Source: Pictodentalium vernedei
Lineage: Eukaryota > Mollusca > Scaphopoda > Dentaliida > Dentaliidae
Assembly (NCBI GenBank): GCA_031216915.1
Contig: CM062288.1
Location: 184,352,596 to 184,416,595 of the forward strand
DNA: 64,000 nt
Reading direction: 5' to 3'
In this document: positions 43,658 to 55,435 of the stretch, piece after piece
Layout of the letters: every line of letters starts with the position of its first letter
Position numbering within the stretch: the stretch's first letter is position 1
The notes under the pieces: model-generated
Told to the model about the DNA's origin: nothing
The model's database searches: none
The model's input: the letters and a program-made list of their open reading frames with translations, nothing else
Made by a program: the position numbers and the translations under genes

Positions 43658-45090
43658 AAATGACACTATTATTAATTTTGGAGAAAAATATTGGCCATCG
43701 CTATAACTTGCTATTATGAGACGTACAGTACAGTAAAAATACCAGAACTATGATTACATGCAGTAGAAAATTCAGGCCATGACTACACATTTGAAACGAT
43801 TGGTCAACTGGTCGTCGTCGATTCTGATATAGCTCAATGTAGATTCTGGATTTCCGCATTGACTAGTCGGAACGTGTAATTTCCTATAAAAACTTTAAAA
43901 CGTTACAAAATTCTGATGCAAGGTCTACTGGGGAACAGTTAAAATGATTGCAGTTGTCAGTTCATCTGTTCAGAGAGTGAACTCAACAACACTAATAATG
44001 AGGTAACCGCCACAGACTTTGAGATCAAAGAAGACATGAAAGTTACAGTAACTGTGTTGTATTGGCTCCTTTGAACTCACTGACACTGGTCACACTGCAC
44101 ATGCCTAAATACTGTTAAAGGCGTAGTTATTTGAACTTGTCTCCATACAGTAAAATTTCTATTATGGAAATGGTGCTGGGCGGTTTCCTGGAAGAATAAA
44201 ATGGAGGAAAAAAAAATAAAATAAATTTTTTTTCCAATGGTAGATGATTATTACACAACATGTATGTCACATGGTTGTCACGGATGCGTCTTCAGTTTAT
44301 AAAATTCATTGTTCAATTCAGTTAACCCCTTGAAGTGTCTTTCCAATGTTGCCTACATTCCAGTAAACATTGGAGAAGCTCATCAAGGGAGGTCAAAAGT
44401 TGAAAAATGAACATTACTTTTTGATACGTCCTGTGCCTCTATCTGTAGACCATGCACTGTATTAACACTATTTAACAGAATAAGCATAACCTTCAGAAGA
44501 GAACAATATTGTGATTGTATTGTTAATCACGATCTTCTTTCCCCAAAGACATGATTTTTACTTTGGCTAATATCGCCCAGCACGATTAATAGAGAGATTC
44601 CCATGCCATTTAATTTATTACTTTTCAACCGGCATCAGTAAAGTGCACAAGTGAAAAAAAATTTTCAAATGCAGAGGTATTGCTATTAAAATCTTGATGG
44701 CTGAAAGTGGGTTGCCGACAAGTCGACTTTGACTTGACTTTTGGGTTTTGACTTCTCGACTCCAGAATCCCGGAGCCGTCTCAACACTGCATGACTATTA
44801 TTCGTCCATCACTATTATTCACCAGGTGAATGTATGGAGTCAGTGTATTATGCGGTGAGTCCATACTCGAACCTGCTGAATAATACAGTATTGCGGTCTA
44901 TTGGGAGAGAATAGTGCCAATATTTTCACCTTTATGGCATCTGTTTCGGCATACTTTTCAGATTTTTCCACTTATAACCATAGTTTATAGCCTTGCTATG
45001 GGTCTTCACGGTTGTTATTGGTTTTCCTCCTTGGGCTGATGTTTAGTCAAGAAAGTTTCTTACATTCCCTGTGTGAGGCAAAAATCATAT
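43658..45090. other. Non-coding, nothing recognised
   Basis: About 1.4 kb with no ORF, repeat or domain that I can support. Confidence 0.4.
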
Positions 45091-46239
45091 TTAAGGCCAT
45101 ACAAAGTTGATTGTCTGTTTCTCAGGCCTTTTTTCCAAAAAAGCATGCGGGTGGGCGGGTTTTTTTTTTTCTTTTTATTTTCTTTCCGAGAGGTTGTTTG
45201 TGGTAATTTGACGCCAACCCAAATGCCTGGTGGACCACGCAAAATTTCGCAAATATATTGGTTATTCACCTTAGGGGTGTTGGGTCGTAAATGAAGTGGG
45301 GTTTGAATGTTTGTTTTTCAGTGAAACGTGAAAATTATAACACAGGACGAAAGTCACGAAACGCCTCGTGGGTGAAACGTCTCGGGTTGAAATGTCTCTG
45401 GGACAAATCAAATGTCGAAGTGCCAACTTTCAGAGATTTATTTTACCAAAAAAAAAAATCCTTTCACAACCTGCCTAATAAAATTGTGAATCGCAATTTT
45501 TCCCCATTATATTCAAAATTATCACAACCCATTTGAACGGGCAGTTCATCCATAAATCATATTTTTTTTAAATCTGAAAATGAAATACAAAACGAATGTT
45601 TGCGTGTTTTTATTAACCAATTCGACCGCACATACCTGCCTATATGCGATTTATTTTCAACAATGACGGTTACTTTTATATCAAGCAACGGTTACTATTA
45701 GTTATCCAATTATCCTGCATCTCAAATGCATTTATTTAAATTAACGGGAAACTCGTAACGGTTTCAAATAACAGTACACAAATTCCCAATGACGGCCATT
45801 TACAATACAAATGTTGCTAAAAATAAATGCCAGGAGACTGTGTTCCATTCAACATAGCACCTGACTTTGCAGACTTTCTGAGGGTTGGTGCGAATCAAAC
45901 GTGGTGCGAATCGACCATTCCCCTTTGTGACTGTTTGTTGTCAGACGGAAAGACACCTTCCTTCTTGCTGTCATTATGACTTACCTTTTACAGAATAAAA
46001 CACTTTCTGTCGTGAATATTGCTAAAACCCACCCACTTTATTAAAGTATGATGTAGAAAAAGCTTGAAGTGTGTTAATTTAAAATTTGCGAACGCATCGA
46101 TATCGATTTACCGAAATGAGCACAATATCTCAAATTTTTTTTTGAAGATTTTTTGGTGTCATAAAAAGGTTGCATGCGCACCAAAAATGACCATGCGTGC
46201 GGGCCTGAGAAACAAAGGTTCTTTTTTTTATGGCCTAAC
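45091..46239. mobile_element. Possible inverted-repeat element, TTAGGCCATA ends
   Basis: The left end TTAAGGCCATACAAAG…TGTTTCTCAGGCC and the right end, which on the opposite strand reads TTAGGCCATAAAAAA…TGTTTCTCAGGCC, are alike over about 40 bases. A shorter pair of the same type bounds 51493-51893. No TSD was established, so the pair could also be two separate insertions. Nothing coding lies between. Confidence 0.45.
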
Positions 46240-46738
46240 TGTAAATTATGCATTATGTTTAATTGGAAACACCATAAATATGAAAGTATTAGATCTCAAG
46301 CTTCGAGTATATGCTGATACAGATTCCACCAATGAGAAGCAAGCTGTGTGAACAGTGTTGTGTACGACAGAGACAACACAGATTGCTTTCCGGCAGGCAG
46401 TCTCTAAACTATAGTGTGTGCATCAGAGAAACATGAAGAAACTGTAATACATTTGGGCAAAACACTGCAAAACTTTTAAAAACTGTTTTTAAGCTTTGCA
46501 TAATTTGGGCACAGTTATATTATTTGCAGGGTTCATTGTGATCATTGAAAACCTTGAAAGTCCTTGAATTGAAAGTTGAACATTCAAGGCTTCGAAAGTA
46601 CTTGAAATTTGTGCGTTAGCCTTGAAAGTACAATTCTTGCTTCTTAAGAATCCTTCAAAGTTTTTATTTCTGTTGTGAAACATTCAAATTACAACTTTGA
46701 AGCATTCTTATAAATCAAGTATTTTGCCAGGTAAACTA

Positions 46739-47447
46739 TAGAGATGGGCGTTATTGGAATTTTGAGTTCCGTATCGGTTTCGGTATTTTTAAGGGCATAT
46801 ACCTTGGTATTTGGTCCTGTATTCGGTATCTGACTTGTCTGTGATTTGATGAGAGTACCAAAGGGGAATTAACATTAGGAAAATACAGAATAAGTTGTTC
46901 TTGTATCATTCTACCACAGCGCCATAATTGCCACCACCAAAGAGCTCAGCAGTGGCATTCTTTTACGAAAACAAATCATATCTACAGTAATTTTGTGACT
47001 TTTTCTAAACACACCTTAACCTTTAAAGCCTTATTTCAGGCGTATGCAATCTCAGAGTATGTGCCCTGACCATGTCATCTTCATGAGGTCCTGCTGACAG
47101 TAGATAAAGCCCCTGGGATGTGATTTCTCGACAAGTCTTGGCTGCCTGTTAAGGCAGCCAAAACTTGGGCTAGAAATTACTGCTAAGCAGCTGGACAAGT
47201 ACAGGTTGTAGTCTAGTGAGAATTCAGGACAATTGCCCAGGCCTCTGAGGGTTAACAAAACTGAAAGGAAAGCAGCCACTTCTTTCATGAAAATGAAACA
47301 ATTGATATCAAGCCTCAATATTGAATGTAGGAAAATTTGAAAATTCTGACAGTTTTAGTGTTCAATGATTGGTTCAGTTCAGTTTTTTGGTGTGCCCTTG
47401 ATATCGGAATCGGTTTGTTTGTTTTTTAGGTATATTGCCCATCTCCA
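46739..47447 (-). mobile_element. Non-autonomous hAT element, copy 2
   Basis: An inverted-orientation relative of 4975-5667. The ends are TAGAGATGGGCG and GCCCATCTCCA, flanked by a perfect 8-base duplication GTAAACTA (46731-46738 and 47448-47455). The internal hairpin around 47123-47185 (TTGGCTGCCTGTTAAGGCAG) matches that of copy 1. No ORF. Confidence 0.88.
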
Positions 47448-47557
47448 GTAAACTATCAGATATTTTACATGACAGATAACAAACTTGTATATAAATTTTT
47501 GCTGGATAATTTAAAACAGTCCTCTTTAACTGATATCTATATTTGTAATCATATTAA

Positions 47558-47800
47558 CCCTTTACCTAACATGAAAAGCAGACGACACTTGCAAAAACAA
47601 TTCTTGAATAATTAATTTTTTTCATTTTTTGTCTCAAAAACATAGGTTATGACCCCTCGTTGGAACGAGCTCGACGAGCTCGTTCCAACGAGGGGTCATA
47701 ACCTATGTTTTTGAGACAAAAAATGAAAATATTTTGAAAATTAATTGTCTATTTTTGAGAATAGCGCTGGCCGGTTTTGGCCGTTACGTTAGGTAAAGGG
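47558..47800. mobile_element. piggyBac-like MITE
   Basis: The terminal repeats CCCTTTACCTAAC (47558-47570) and GTTAGGTAAAGGG (47788-47800) are perfect inverted repeats flanked by TTAA on both sides (47554-47557 and 47801-47804). TTAA duplication with CCC-starting ends is the piggyBac signature. The interior is a nearly continuous palindrome. It is only 243 bases, with no transposase. A lone GGTAAAGGGTTAA at 50924 may be a remnant of another. Confidence 0.82.
47619..47729. repeat. Perfect palindrome with 55-base arms
   Basis: Bases 47619-47673 are the exact reverse complement of 47675-47729, around a single A at 47674. The centre is GAACGAGCTCG-A-CGAGCTCGTTC. The transcript would form an uninterrupted 55-bp stem. 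Confidence 0.97.
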
Positions 47801-47936
47801 TTAAGTTGACTAAATCCAGTATGAAACTGGCATGGAAAAGTCTTAAAAATAGTCAAAAAGGTCCTTGAAAAAGGCTTGAAAAAGGTCCTTGAAGGTCCTC
47901 GAATTTACCTCATCCATGAGATAATGAGCCCTGTAA

Positions 47937-48652
47937 AGAATTGAAGGAATAAGAAATATTATCTTTGGATTGAACAGAACATTACTACAAAAGCTATTAC
48001 ATGTATACTACGTGTAAGTTTTGTAATAGCACTCAACTAAACACTAACACTATGTTTCATTGTCATGGTAGAGTTATTTCTCCTTCTCAAAATCAGAAAT
48101 TACTTCCTGTGATACAAATGTTGCTGTAATCTTCAGAATTCTGACAATGTCAATGCTTCTGTAGGCTAGCAATTATTGGTTTTCTAAAGGCTTACAAATG
48201 CCCAGTTTGGACACTGATTGTGGATTAAATTTTCATTTGTTTGGGGACTGAGATTGGGAAATTTTGAATGAATCGATCAAAACCTTCCTCACACAGAAGT
48301 AATCAATTAAGCTCAGAGTGAATGATTTGTGGCGGGAAGTTATAGAGGTAGAAGTCCTGGGCAGGAATATCTGCCAGCAGCATGTAAGGAGTTAATTGAA
48401 CAGTCAGTTTGCCATTAAAATTTTTTCAATTAACTGTAGAATTCCATTAACAGGGATTGAATGCTTTTCTTATTCTATAGATAATCTGAGCATTTATTCT
48501 ATTATATCTTATTTGTCAGAGCTCAAACAAGATATAATATATTAAGTGTTTGTACTGGATGTACTGACGCTAAATAGGTCTATAAAAATTGAAAATTTGT
48601 TGATGGTCATTTGTAATTTGTTGACATATGACAATTTTCTATATTAGCTCAC
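47937..48652. other. Non-coding with a partial TTCAATTAACAG repeat
   Basis: Sequence from about 48395 to 48600 (ATTAACAGGGATTG, GAGCATTTATTCT, TAAATAGGTCTATAA) is a diverged copy of 49485-49640. Nothing else recognised. Confidence 0.45.
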
Positions 48653-49354
48653 CAACAAAGTTTTGTGAGCTTATGTCATGACCTAAGGTGCGTCGGCGTC
48701 AACACTTGTGTTAAAGTTATTGTACCAGTCCACTTTGACTCTCAGCCCTGTTGCTATGCACCTCATACTGTGTTTCTTTGACTTACAATTACCCACAGAC
48801 CCTTAACCAGTGATATTTTATTGATTTTTTAGTGTTTTTGCAATGTAAGACTTTTTTGTCACTGGAAATTTCTTGCCTCTTTTCCTATACATGAGTGGAG
48901 GCTACCACAGGTATGCTGTGGCTTTGATATTTCATCTATGTGTTAAATGCATCAATATAAGATGACATTAACCCTTGGCCAGACATTTTTCGGAGATTTT
49001 GAACTTTTTTAACGCAACGTTAGACTTTTTGGCAGTGTGGACTTAGAAAATGTCTGACATGTTTTGCTGTATATGAGTGGAGGCTACCACCAGTATGCTG
49101 TGGCTTTTATATTTCATATATATGTTAAATGCATCAATTTAAGATGACATTAACCCTTGGCTGGACATTTTTAGGAGATTTGGGACTTTTTAATGCAATG
49201 TTAGACTTTTTTGTCACTGTGGATTTAGAAAACTTCTGACCTGTTTTGCTATGCAGGTTATTGACCGGACATTTTTTGCAGATTTATAATAAGCCTAGAT
49301 TTATTGCTTGCCATGTGATGGTGAGCTAATAGGGATGAACACACCCCTCTTGTT
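48653..49354 (+). mobile_element. Helentron-associated element, AGCTCACCAACA subfamily
   Basis: The 5' palindrome is AGCTCACCAACAAAGTTTTG with TGAGCT (48656-48681). The 3' end has GATGGTGAGCTA, a weak stem-loop around GGGATGAACACACCCC and CTCTTGTT (49347-49354). The core has ~182-base tandem units (TGACATTAACCCTTGG at 48963 and 49145). It lies inside a TTCAATTAACAG repeat context. Confidence 0.75.
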
Positions 49355-49436
49355 CAATTAACAGTTTACTCTGTAACCTATATGCAATCAACAGGTGTGA
49401 TAAATGGTTTGGTGTTTGGAATAATACAGTTGAATC

Positions 49437-49882
49437 CTGTAAATTGAATAGCCACTTTGCCAATGAAAATTATTCAATTAACAGGAGTATTCAGTTAACA
49501 GGGATTGTCACTTTCCTGTATTCTAGAGATAAACTTAGCATTTATTCTGTTATATCTTGTTTGACAGAGCTCCATGATATAATAGATTAAAAGCCTGTAT
49601 TGAATGTACTGAGGCCAAATAGGTCTATAAACAAAAGAAAACTGGGGAGAGTCAGGGTAATTTCTCGACAGGTTACAGAATTTTTTTATTCAATTAACAG
49701 GAATTTACTCTATAACCTATATTCAATTAACAGGTCAAATTTGTACTGGAGGTATGGTAAATGGTTTTGTGTGGGGAAATTATATTCAATTAACAGGGAT
49801 ATACAATTAAGAGATATCCAATTAAGTATTCAGTTAACAGGATTATTCAATGAGGAAATATCCAGTTAAATAGGAACCACTG
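49437..49882. mobile_element. pogo-like MITE with TA duplication
   Basis: Left end CAGTTGAATCCTGTAAATTG and right end, on the other strand, CAGTGGTTCCTATTTAACTG are imperfect inverted repeats, each next to TA (49435-49436 and 49883-49884). The body repeats TTCAATTAACAGG many times. No ORF of substance. Confidence 0.6.
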
Positions 49883-49884
49883 TA

Positions 49885-50379
49885 ATAGGGTCTGTGAATA
49901 TAGCATTTACACTCGAATCAAATATCAAATTGAATATGCAACCAAAAGGTTTGAATCCAATGAATACCGAACATTGAATATGGACAAATTGCACATTTTT
50001 CTTTTAGTAACCAATATTGAGACAAGGGTATCATGAAGATGGGGTGGAGTGTTACTGTGTAAAACTGATTTATCTTAACATACACAATATCAAAATTTAT
50101 TAATTTAATTAATTTGTTTTTCAATTTAAAAATTCCAACAAAACCATATTCTCGAGTGCCTAATAATAGTACAGCGGCAAAATAATAGTACATGGTGGAA
50201 AAATTCTGAAAATTAATAATAGTATAGGGTCGAATAATAGTATAGGGTGGAAAATACCAAGATGTGAGCCAGCCACTATGCTCAAAGCCATTTTTATAAC
50301 ACAGAAGGATGATGCTCTTGAAGTCATGAAGGGCTAAATTACTTTCAGTTATCATAATTTTCACATGGATTTGACTTAT
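49885..50379. other. Non-coding
   Basis: AT-rich with short repeats of AATAATAGTATAGGGT near 50215-50250. No gene seen. Confidence 0.4.
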
Positions 50380-50425
50380 TGCAATTTATGGGAGAGTGCC
50401 TACAGGCACTCTCCCATAAATTGCA
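50380..50425. repeat. Perfect 22-base-arm palindrome
   Basis: TGCAATTTATGGGAGAGTGC+CT (50380-50401) and its exact complement (50404-50425) around AC. Confidence 0.97.
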
Positions 50426-50787
50426 CCAAGGCAAAACCTTATAGACTAATTAATTCTGTTTCAGCAATGGTATGAAGCACATCCACTGGGTCCTAGGTCT
50501 TAAAGTTATGGTAACAATACTTCAGAATAAAGCCCAGATATATGCTTTCAGGTCTCTACCCATTAACATTTTCATTGCATCCTGTATTTGCTTGCACATG
50601 TGCCTTACTAGTTTGTTTTGGTGAACTTCTTGAGATAAGCGGGCTGCTCTACACATTTGATTGCTGAAAATTAATAATCATACAGGGTCAAATAAGTAAG
50701 GATTCATACAGGCAGGAATTTTGTTCGAAAAAGAATAAATTATACATGTATGATTATTAGGACACTCATGAGTGCCATGTGCTCTCT

Positions 50788-50820
<33 letters not shown>

Positions 50821-50929
50821 ATTGGAACCTGTGTGATAAGCACTTCTAATGAAAAGTCACATGATGTGGTTTTATTGAATTTTTTAATTTGTAAATAAGT
50901 GGGCAGATGCAATCAACTCATTGGGTAAA
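50426..50929. other. Non-coding with a long C-run
   Basis: A run of about 30 C lies at 50791-50820. No gene seen. Confidence 0.5.
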
Positions 50930-51290
50930 GGGTTAAGTAAATTCATGAACTCGAAAAGGATCTTGACTCCTCACAGTTTGAAGAAAAATTTAAATCAAAT
51001 CCTGAGAATCTAGAAACAGTGGGAACCCACCACAGGGAGAGAAAGAGGTGGAGGATAACGTATGTAACTTAGTATGCTGCAAAATAGAAGTTCGAAGTAC
51101 AAAAAGTTATTCCTAAAATACAGAATGGAAAAGTGGGAGGATCAGATGAAATTCAAAATGAGTTTCTAAAAAGAGGTTGGAGAGGTGCTACATAAATGCT
51201 AAAGGGCATTAATCAACTTGGCCGATCTGAAGAAACAAGAGGTTCCTAAAGAATGGAGAAAAAGCATGGTGATATCTGCAGATTTATATA
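50930..51290 (+). pseudogene. LINE-type reverse transcriptase fragment
   Basis: VIPKIQNGKVGGSDEIQNEF (about 51105-51164) corresponds to the K-NGK-x-G-DGIPNE block of non-LTR retrotransposon RTs. After a frameshift near 51190, ALINLADLKKQEVPKEWRKS (about 51206-51268) corresponds to the W..VPxxWK+ block that follows. The palm with the catalytic motif is absent. Only about 120 codons remain, with at least two frame breaks. Confidence 0.62.
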
Positions 51291-51492
51291 ATTGGGGATA
51301 ATGTAGTATTGGACAATTAGGCCTGAAAATAAAGAGCTTACATCGTAATCTGTCAGCAGGTTAGCTATATAACATGGTGGTAACCTATAAAAAAAAAAAT
51401 CTTTTAATACCTTTCTGCTTTCTCTGTTGTTACTATGCAAGTCATGTTGTTTACATATTGTAATAATTTCTGCCAAAATAAATAGCAACAAC

Positions 51493-51893
51493 TGAGGCCA
51501 CACAAAGTAAATCTTCTGTTTCTCAAGCCATTATTTGTAAAATTGCATGCAGGCAAGCATTTTTTTTATTTCTGTAATTATTTCTTTGCCATCCAAAGTT
51601 CTTGTTCTTGGTTTATGTTTTAGGCCTCATAATCTATGGAATAGCATGGGTGGTTGCGTATTTTCGTCCCCTTGAGTCCAAGAGGGCTTTGCAATGCTAA
51701 AGCATTACAAAGCCTTCTTGCACTCAAGGGACAAATTTATAAATTTTTTTAACTTGGGTAAAATATCAGACATAAACCATTTAATTTTTATTTTTTTTTA
51801 AGTTTACATTGGTCATAAAAAAGAGAGTATGCGGCAACCAAAGGACAATATGGGAGGGCTGGAGAAACAGATTTTTAATTCTTTTAGGCCTAA
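51493..51893. mobile_element. Small inverted-repeat element, TTAGGCC ends
   Basis: Left TGAGGCCACACAAAGTAAAT…CTGTTTCTCAAGCC and right end (opposite strand) TTAGGCCTAAAAGAATTAAA…CTGTTTCTCCAGCC are related inverted repeats. A central fold-back occupies 51666-51732. It resembles the ends of 45091-46239. No TSD was confirmed. Confidence 0.55.
51666..51732. repeat. Fold-back palindrome, GTCCCCTTGAG type
   Basis: Arms of 33 bases (51666-51698 and about 51700-51732) match at about 29 positions. They begin GTCCCCTTGAGTCCAAGAGG. Confidence 0.85.
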
Positions 51894-52480
51894 TGCGTGA
51901 TTGTGTTGTTGCTATTTATTTTGATGAAAATTCTGTTAAGATGTAAATGGCATACCACTCTAGTTATATGTGGATGCAATGCTCAACCTTTTTGTCGAAT
52001 TTTTCTGAAAGATTGCCACATCTGACTGGCAAAACATGTGACATTAGGAAGTTTATTCATGTTGTGTTGTAGTACTGCCTTTGCATATTTTACAATTGAC
52101 GTAATTCCCATGTAACTGAAACAACCATCTGCATATTATTTCCAGGCTTGGATAATTACAGAGGATTCTCAGTAGGTAGCAATATTGGAACAGGGTTGCC
52201 CCAGTCCGTGAAAACCTTGTGAGTCCTTAAATTTCAAAAAATAATTTTCACGACCTTGAAAGTCCTGGTAAATTGGCTCTATCTAAAAAAGGTCCTGGAA
52301 AGTCCATGAAAGGGATCCTGAAGTATCTTCAGTTCCTTTAAATGGATATCCAATTCCTTTGAATTGATTCTCAGTTAGCCACACTGCAACAGTTGAGCTA
52401 CTGAATCGATCTGCAGGGATAATAAATGCAGCACATGCAGGCTTAATGCTGATGAAGGAGGTGGTTTAAAAGAAGGGATT

Positions 52481-52513
<33 letters not shown>

Positions 52514-52559
52514 AAATCCAGAATTGTCTTGGGGAAGGAAGGAAAGTCATTAATCATAT
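51894..52559. other. Non-coding with CTTGAAAGTCCT repeat and a G-run
   Basis: A diverged CCTTGAAAGTCCTGG repeat lies at 52200-52330. A G-run of about 30 bases lies at about 52482-52512. The reading that covers this run codes only for glycine or proline. Confidence 0.5.
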
Positions 52560-52775
52560 ATTTTTCCACTATACCAATGGCCCAGACTAGCTGGTGCAAC
52601 CCAATTTATTACCAGGGCCAAACACAAATTTTGAATCCCCTAAACCCCCAAAATTTGCCAAAAAACTTAAAAACGAGAAGACCAGTATGGTCCTCCATAC
52701 TTTTGCGCAATGTGCAACTTGTTGTCAATGACAACAATAGGCTACCACCATCTTGTCATTTTGTTGTTTGGCCCA
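52560..52775 (+). repeat. Left terminal repeat of DIRS 3
   Basis: Alignable by eye with 19770-19970: ATACCAATGGCCCAGACTAG, GGGCCAAACACAAATTTTG and GGTCCTCCATACTTTTGCGC. The NRF-1-like palindrome is degraded to TGCGCAATGTGCA. The inverted partner is outside the window. Confidence 0.7.
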
Positions 52776-53357
52776 TGTCAGATCAACACATATCCTGACT
52801 TTTGTGCTATAAAATCCTGAAGTATAATGTAGCCAGACTCGATTTTGAAGTGGAATGGTGGAATAATTGCAGCAGAATCTAGCTGAATATGGACATTGAG
52901 TTTTTGAACCTTCAGGGCTATAACTTTATTGAAATTAAATAATATTTCTTGTTTTTCCCCGTTTTCGGGATATGCATCTGATTTGTTCATTTTTTGTTTA
53001 TCATTATGTGTGTGTTCAATGTTCACCTTTTTCCCCTTGAATCCTCTCATTAGATTTTTAAGAACTATTTGCCGTTTGCGAATTTGTCATTAATTAAAAT
53101 TCTTCTTAAAAATCTTAGATAATTTACAGAATGTGGATTATTCGTACCCCCTTTGTCGCGTACCGGTTATTTTTGACATGGTCGGGTGTGTCTGTTTGCC
53201 ATTACCCTTCTCTATGGGGAATCTTCTGGGGAAGTTTCTCTATTGTTAAGGGTATTCTTGGGATACCGGTTGTCTGACCTGGGCCTTTGTTGTGCCTGTT
53301 TTGGACTTGGTTACCAGCTCCTATTCAGTTTAAAATTTTTGCCTCGGACGTATGTGT

Positions 53358-55435
53358 ATTATGAAGTCCTCATGTTCGAAATGTAAGAGGAAGAAGTCCT
53401 CTCTTGATTATCATTCATCATGTTTGGCTTGCACTCGTTGCTCGAAAGATGGTACCTGTGCAACTTGTTGGTCTTGGGATTCCAAGCGATGGAATTCCCT
53501 CTCAACTTATGTATGTGTTGGCGAAGCACCGATTTCGGCGCTTTCGCCTAAGGTAACTAATCAAATTTAGTTTCCATTTCAGAGGAACAGGAACATGGTA
53601 TTGGGGTTATGGTATAACATCAAGTTCTGTGCTGCCATCGTCTTCAGATACAGAGCATGTTGACTTACGAGGTATCGGAGAATACTCGGTACCTCGGGCA
53701 AGCAGATGGTCAACTAACTCGACCGGTGTAACGGAGCCTTTAATTTAGTGCTTCCGTACCGGAAAAATCCGTAGCGGTCCAGGATACGGAGGATGGAAGA
53801 CAGTCCTCTGTTAAGACGACGGCACGTAGGGGGAAGAGGCCAGTCAAATTGAAAGGTGCATCAGTAGCAAAGCATTCTTCTGTTTTGGGGACAAAACAGA
53901 AAGATTCGACTTTATTGCCAGTTCCACTGGTAGTCCGGTAGAAAATGCTTCGGAACCAGTTGTTTCTGATGTACCTTTCTCTGCTAGTCCGGCTGGCAGT
54001 AATTTTGATATAAGAGCCTTTTCTTCGTCCGTTTCCAGGACTCAGCACAGTAGACTGCATGCTAGTCGGCAAGATCCAGAGGTAGAGAGTCAGAGCCAGG
54101 ATCTGGCTCTCTCTAAGGCTAGCATTTTGAGGCAAATGTCTTTTTCTAAAAGACGGACACAGGGCTCTGTGTCAGATCACCTTCTGGAGCCAAAAGGCAT
54201 AGACCGGGGGTGAACATAGCCTCGAATACGGAATTGCTGGAGCAAATTGCCCAGCTAATTGCAGACTTCCAGCAGCATAATATGCGGTCGTCATCGATCT
54301 CCGATTTGGATGATTCGGACGGTGCTGGATTGGCAGAAAGAAGGGTTTCCTCAATAATCAGTATGCCGATAATAGACCAGACCAGGAACCTCTAACTGGT
54401 AGTATTAGGGAGTTTGATGAAGACGAGACTGACACTACATCTTTGGCTGAGCAACATATGGAAACTATGAGGTTCCTGCAGGATTTTCACCTGAATTAAT
54501 TCCTTCTGGTCGAGTTCTGTGCCTTCTCGAGCCAAGCGCCTGTCTTCTTTGGACAGGGAGGTCATTAAGTCGAAGGAAAGTATCCTTCTGTATCCGTCTC
54601 AATCAGTCCAAGCATTAGATGCGTTTGGTTGTTGTGACGAAGCTATTGCTGACCTGGCTCAGGCTAGAAAAAGTTCTTTCCTTTCGGAAAGGAAGCTTGA
54701 CCTACCGTTTAGAGGCAATACCTTGTTAAATACGGTAGGCGAGAATAAGATTCCAAGAGCTCCTCTGCAATTGGATGACGGAGCTAGGGACTTAGGTATG
54801 TCTCTTCCGTCATCGTGTTGCGTTAGTTCTTTTGTTATAGTCACTTGCATTGAATCTAGCAGAAGTATTTTGGACGCTGTCATATGCAGATCATATATTC
54901 AGGGCATTGGCCGGCAATTTGGAATCTGAGAGCTTACAGGAGTTATCTCCTTTGAGAGTGCTCTCTCGCGCCATCATGTATACATCATCCCACTCTGCTC
55001 TTTCAGTAGCGAATCTAGAGTTGGTCAGGCACGTTGCTGCCCTTAAATCTACGTCATTTATTGACAACAGTGTTAAGAGCTCTCTAAGGGCCGCTCCCGT
55101 TTCGGGCTCTTCATTATTCAATGATCAGTTAAAAGCTGTATGTGAAGATGCTTCTAAGAAAGCTACATGTCAGCTTTTGTTGCGCTCAGCTTCGCAACTC
55201 AGCCTTTCACAAGTGGTACTCCTCGGAGAGGTAAATGTTTCTCCAAGAGAGACTCAGCCCATGCTGCTTTTAAAGCTAATCGTGGTCATGGTGGCTCGAA
55301 ACTGGGGAGCGATTTCAAAAAGGGAATGGCGCAGTCGGAAAATAACGAAACGCGTAACCCCTCACCGACGTCACAGAGGGGTGTGAGAGCTTCACGTGGT
55401 TTCTCGTATACGCCTCGTAAGTCCTACAATTGAAG
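53358..55435 (+). pseudogene. gag-like ORF of DIRS 3, frameshifted
   Basis: It starts at an ATG (53352 or 53361) with a cysteine-rich zinc-binding N-terminus: SSCSKCKRKK, then SCLACTRCSKDGTCATCWSW, ending near 53490. DIRS gag proteins commonly carry such a CxxC cluster. Later pieces are ELLEQIAQLIADFQQH (54223-54270), SQSVQALDAFGCCDEAIADL (54597-54657), an ALSVANLELVRHVAALKSTS block (54996-55055) and a basic C-terminus near 55330. At least four frame changes and stops (54180-54520 and near 54840) break it. The hydrophobic QxLDAF/EA repeats may mediate assembly; that is inference. Confidence 0.75.

Larger units (their letters stand above)
46527..47936. repeat. Dispersed CTTGAAAGTCCTTGAA repeat, split by two MITEs
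   Basis: CTTGAAAGTCCTTGAA-like motifs at 46540-46680 and 47830-47900 look like two halves of one repeat, opened by the hAT copy (46739-47447) and the piggyBac-like MITE (47558-47800). The outer ends CAGGGTTCATTGT and ACAATGAGCCCTG-like (ATAATGAGCCCTG) are inverted repeats, but no TSD is visible. Related sequence lies at 17820-17920 and 52200-52330. Confidence 0.5.

Noticed and set aside
46527-47936. Possible TIR element with CAGGGTTCATT / CAGGGCTCATT ends
   Set aside because: No TSD. Reported only as a dispersed repeat.
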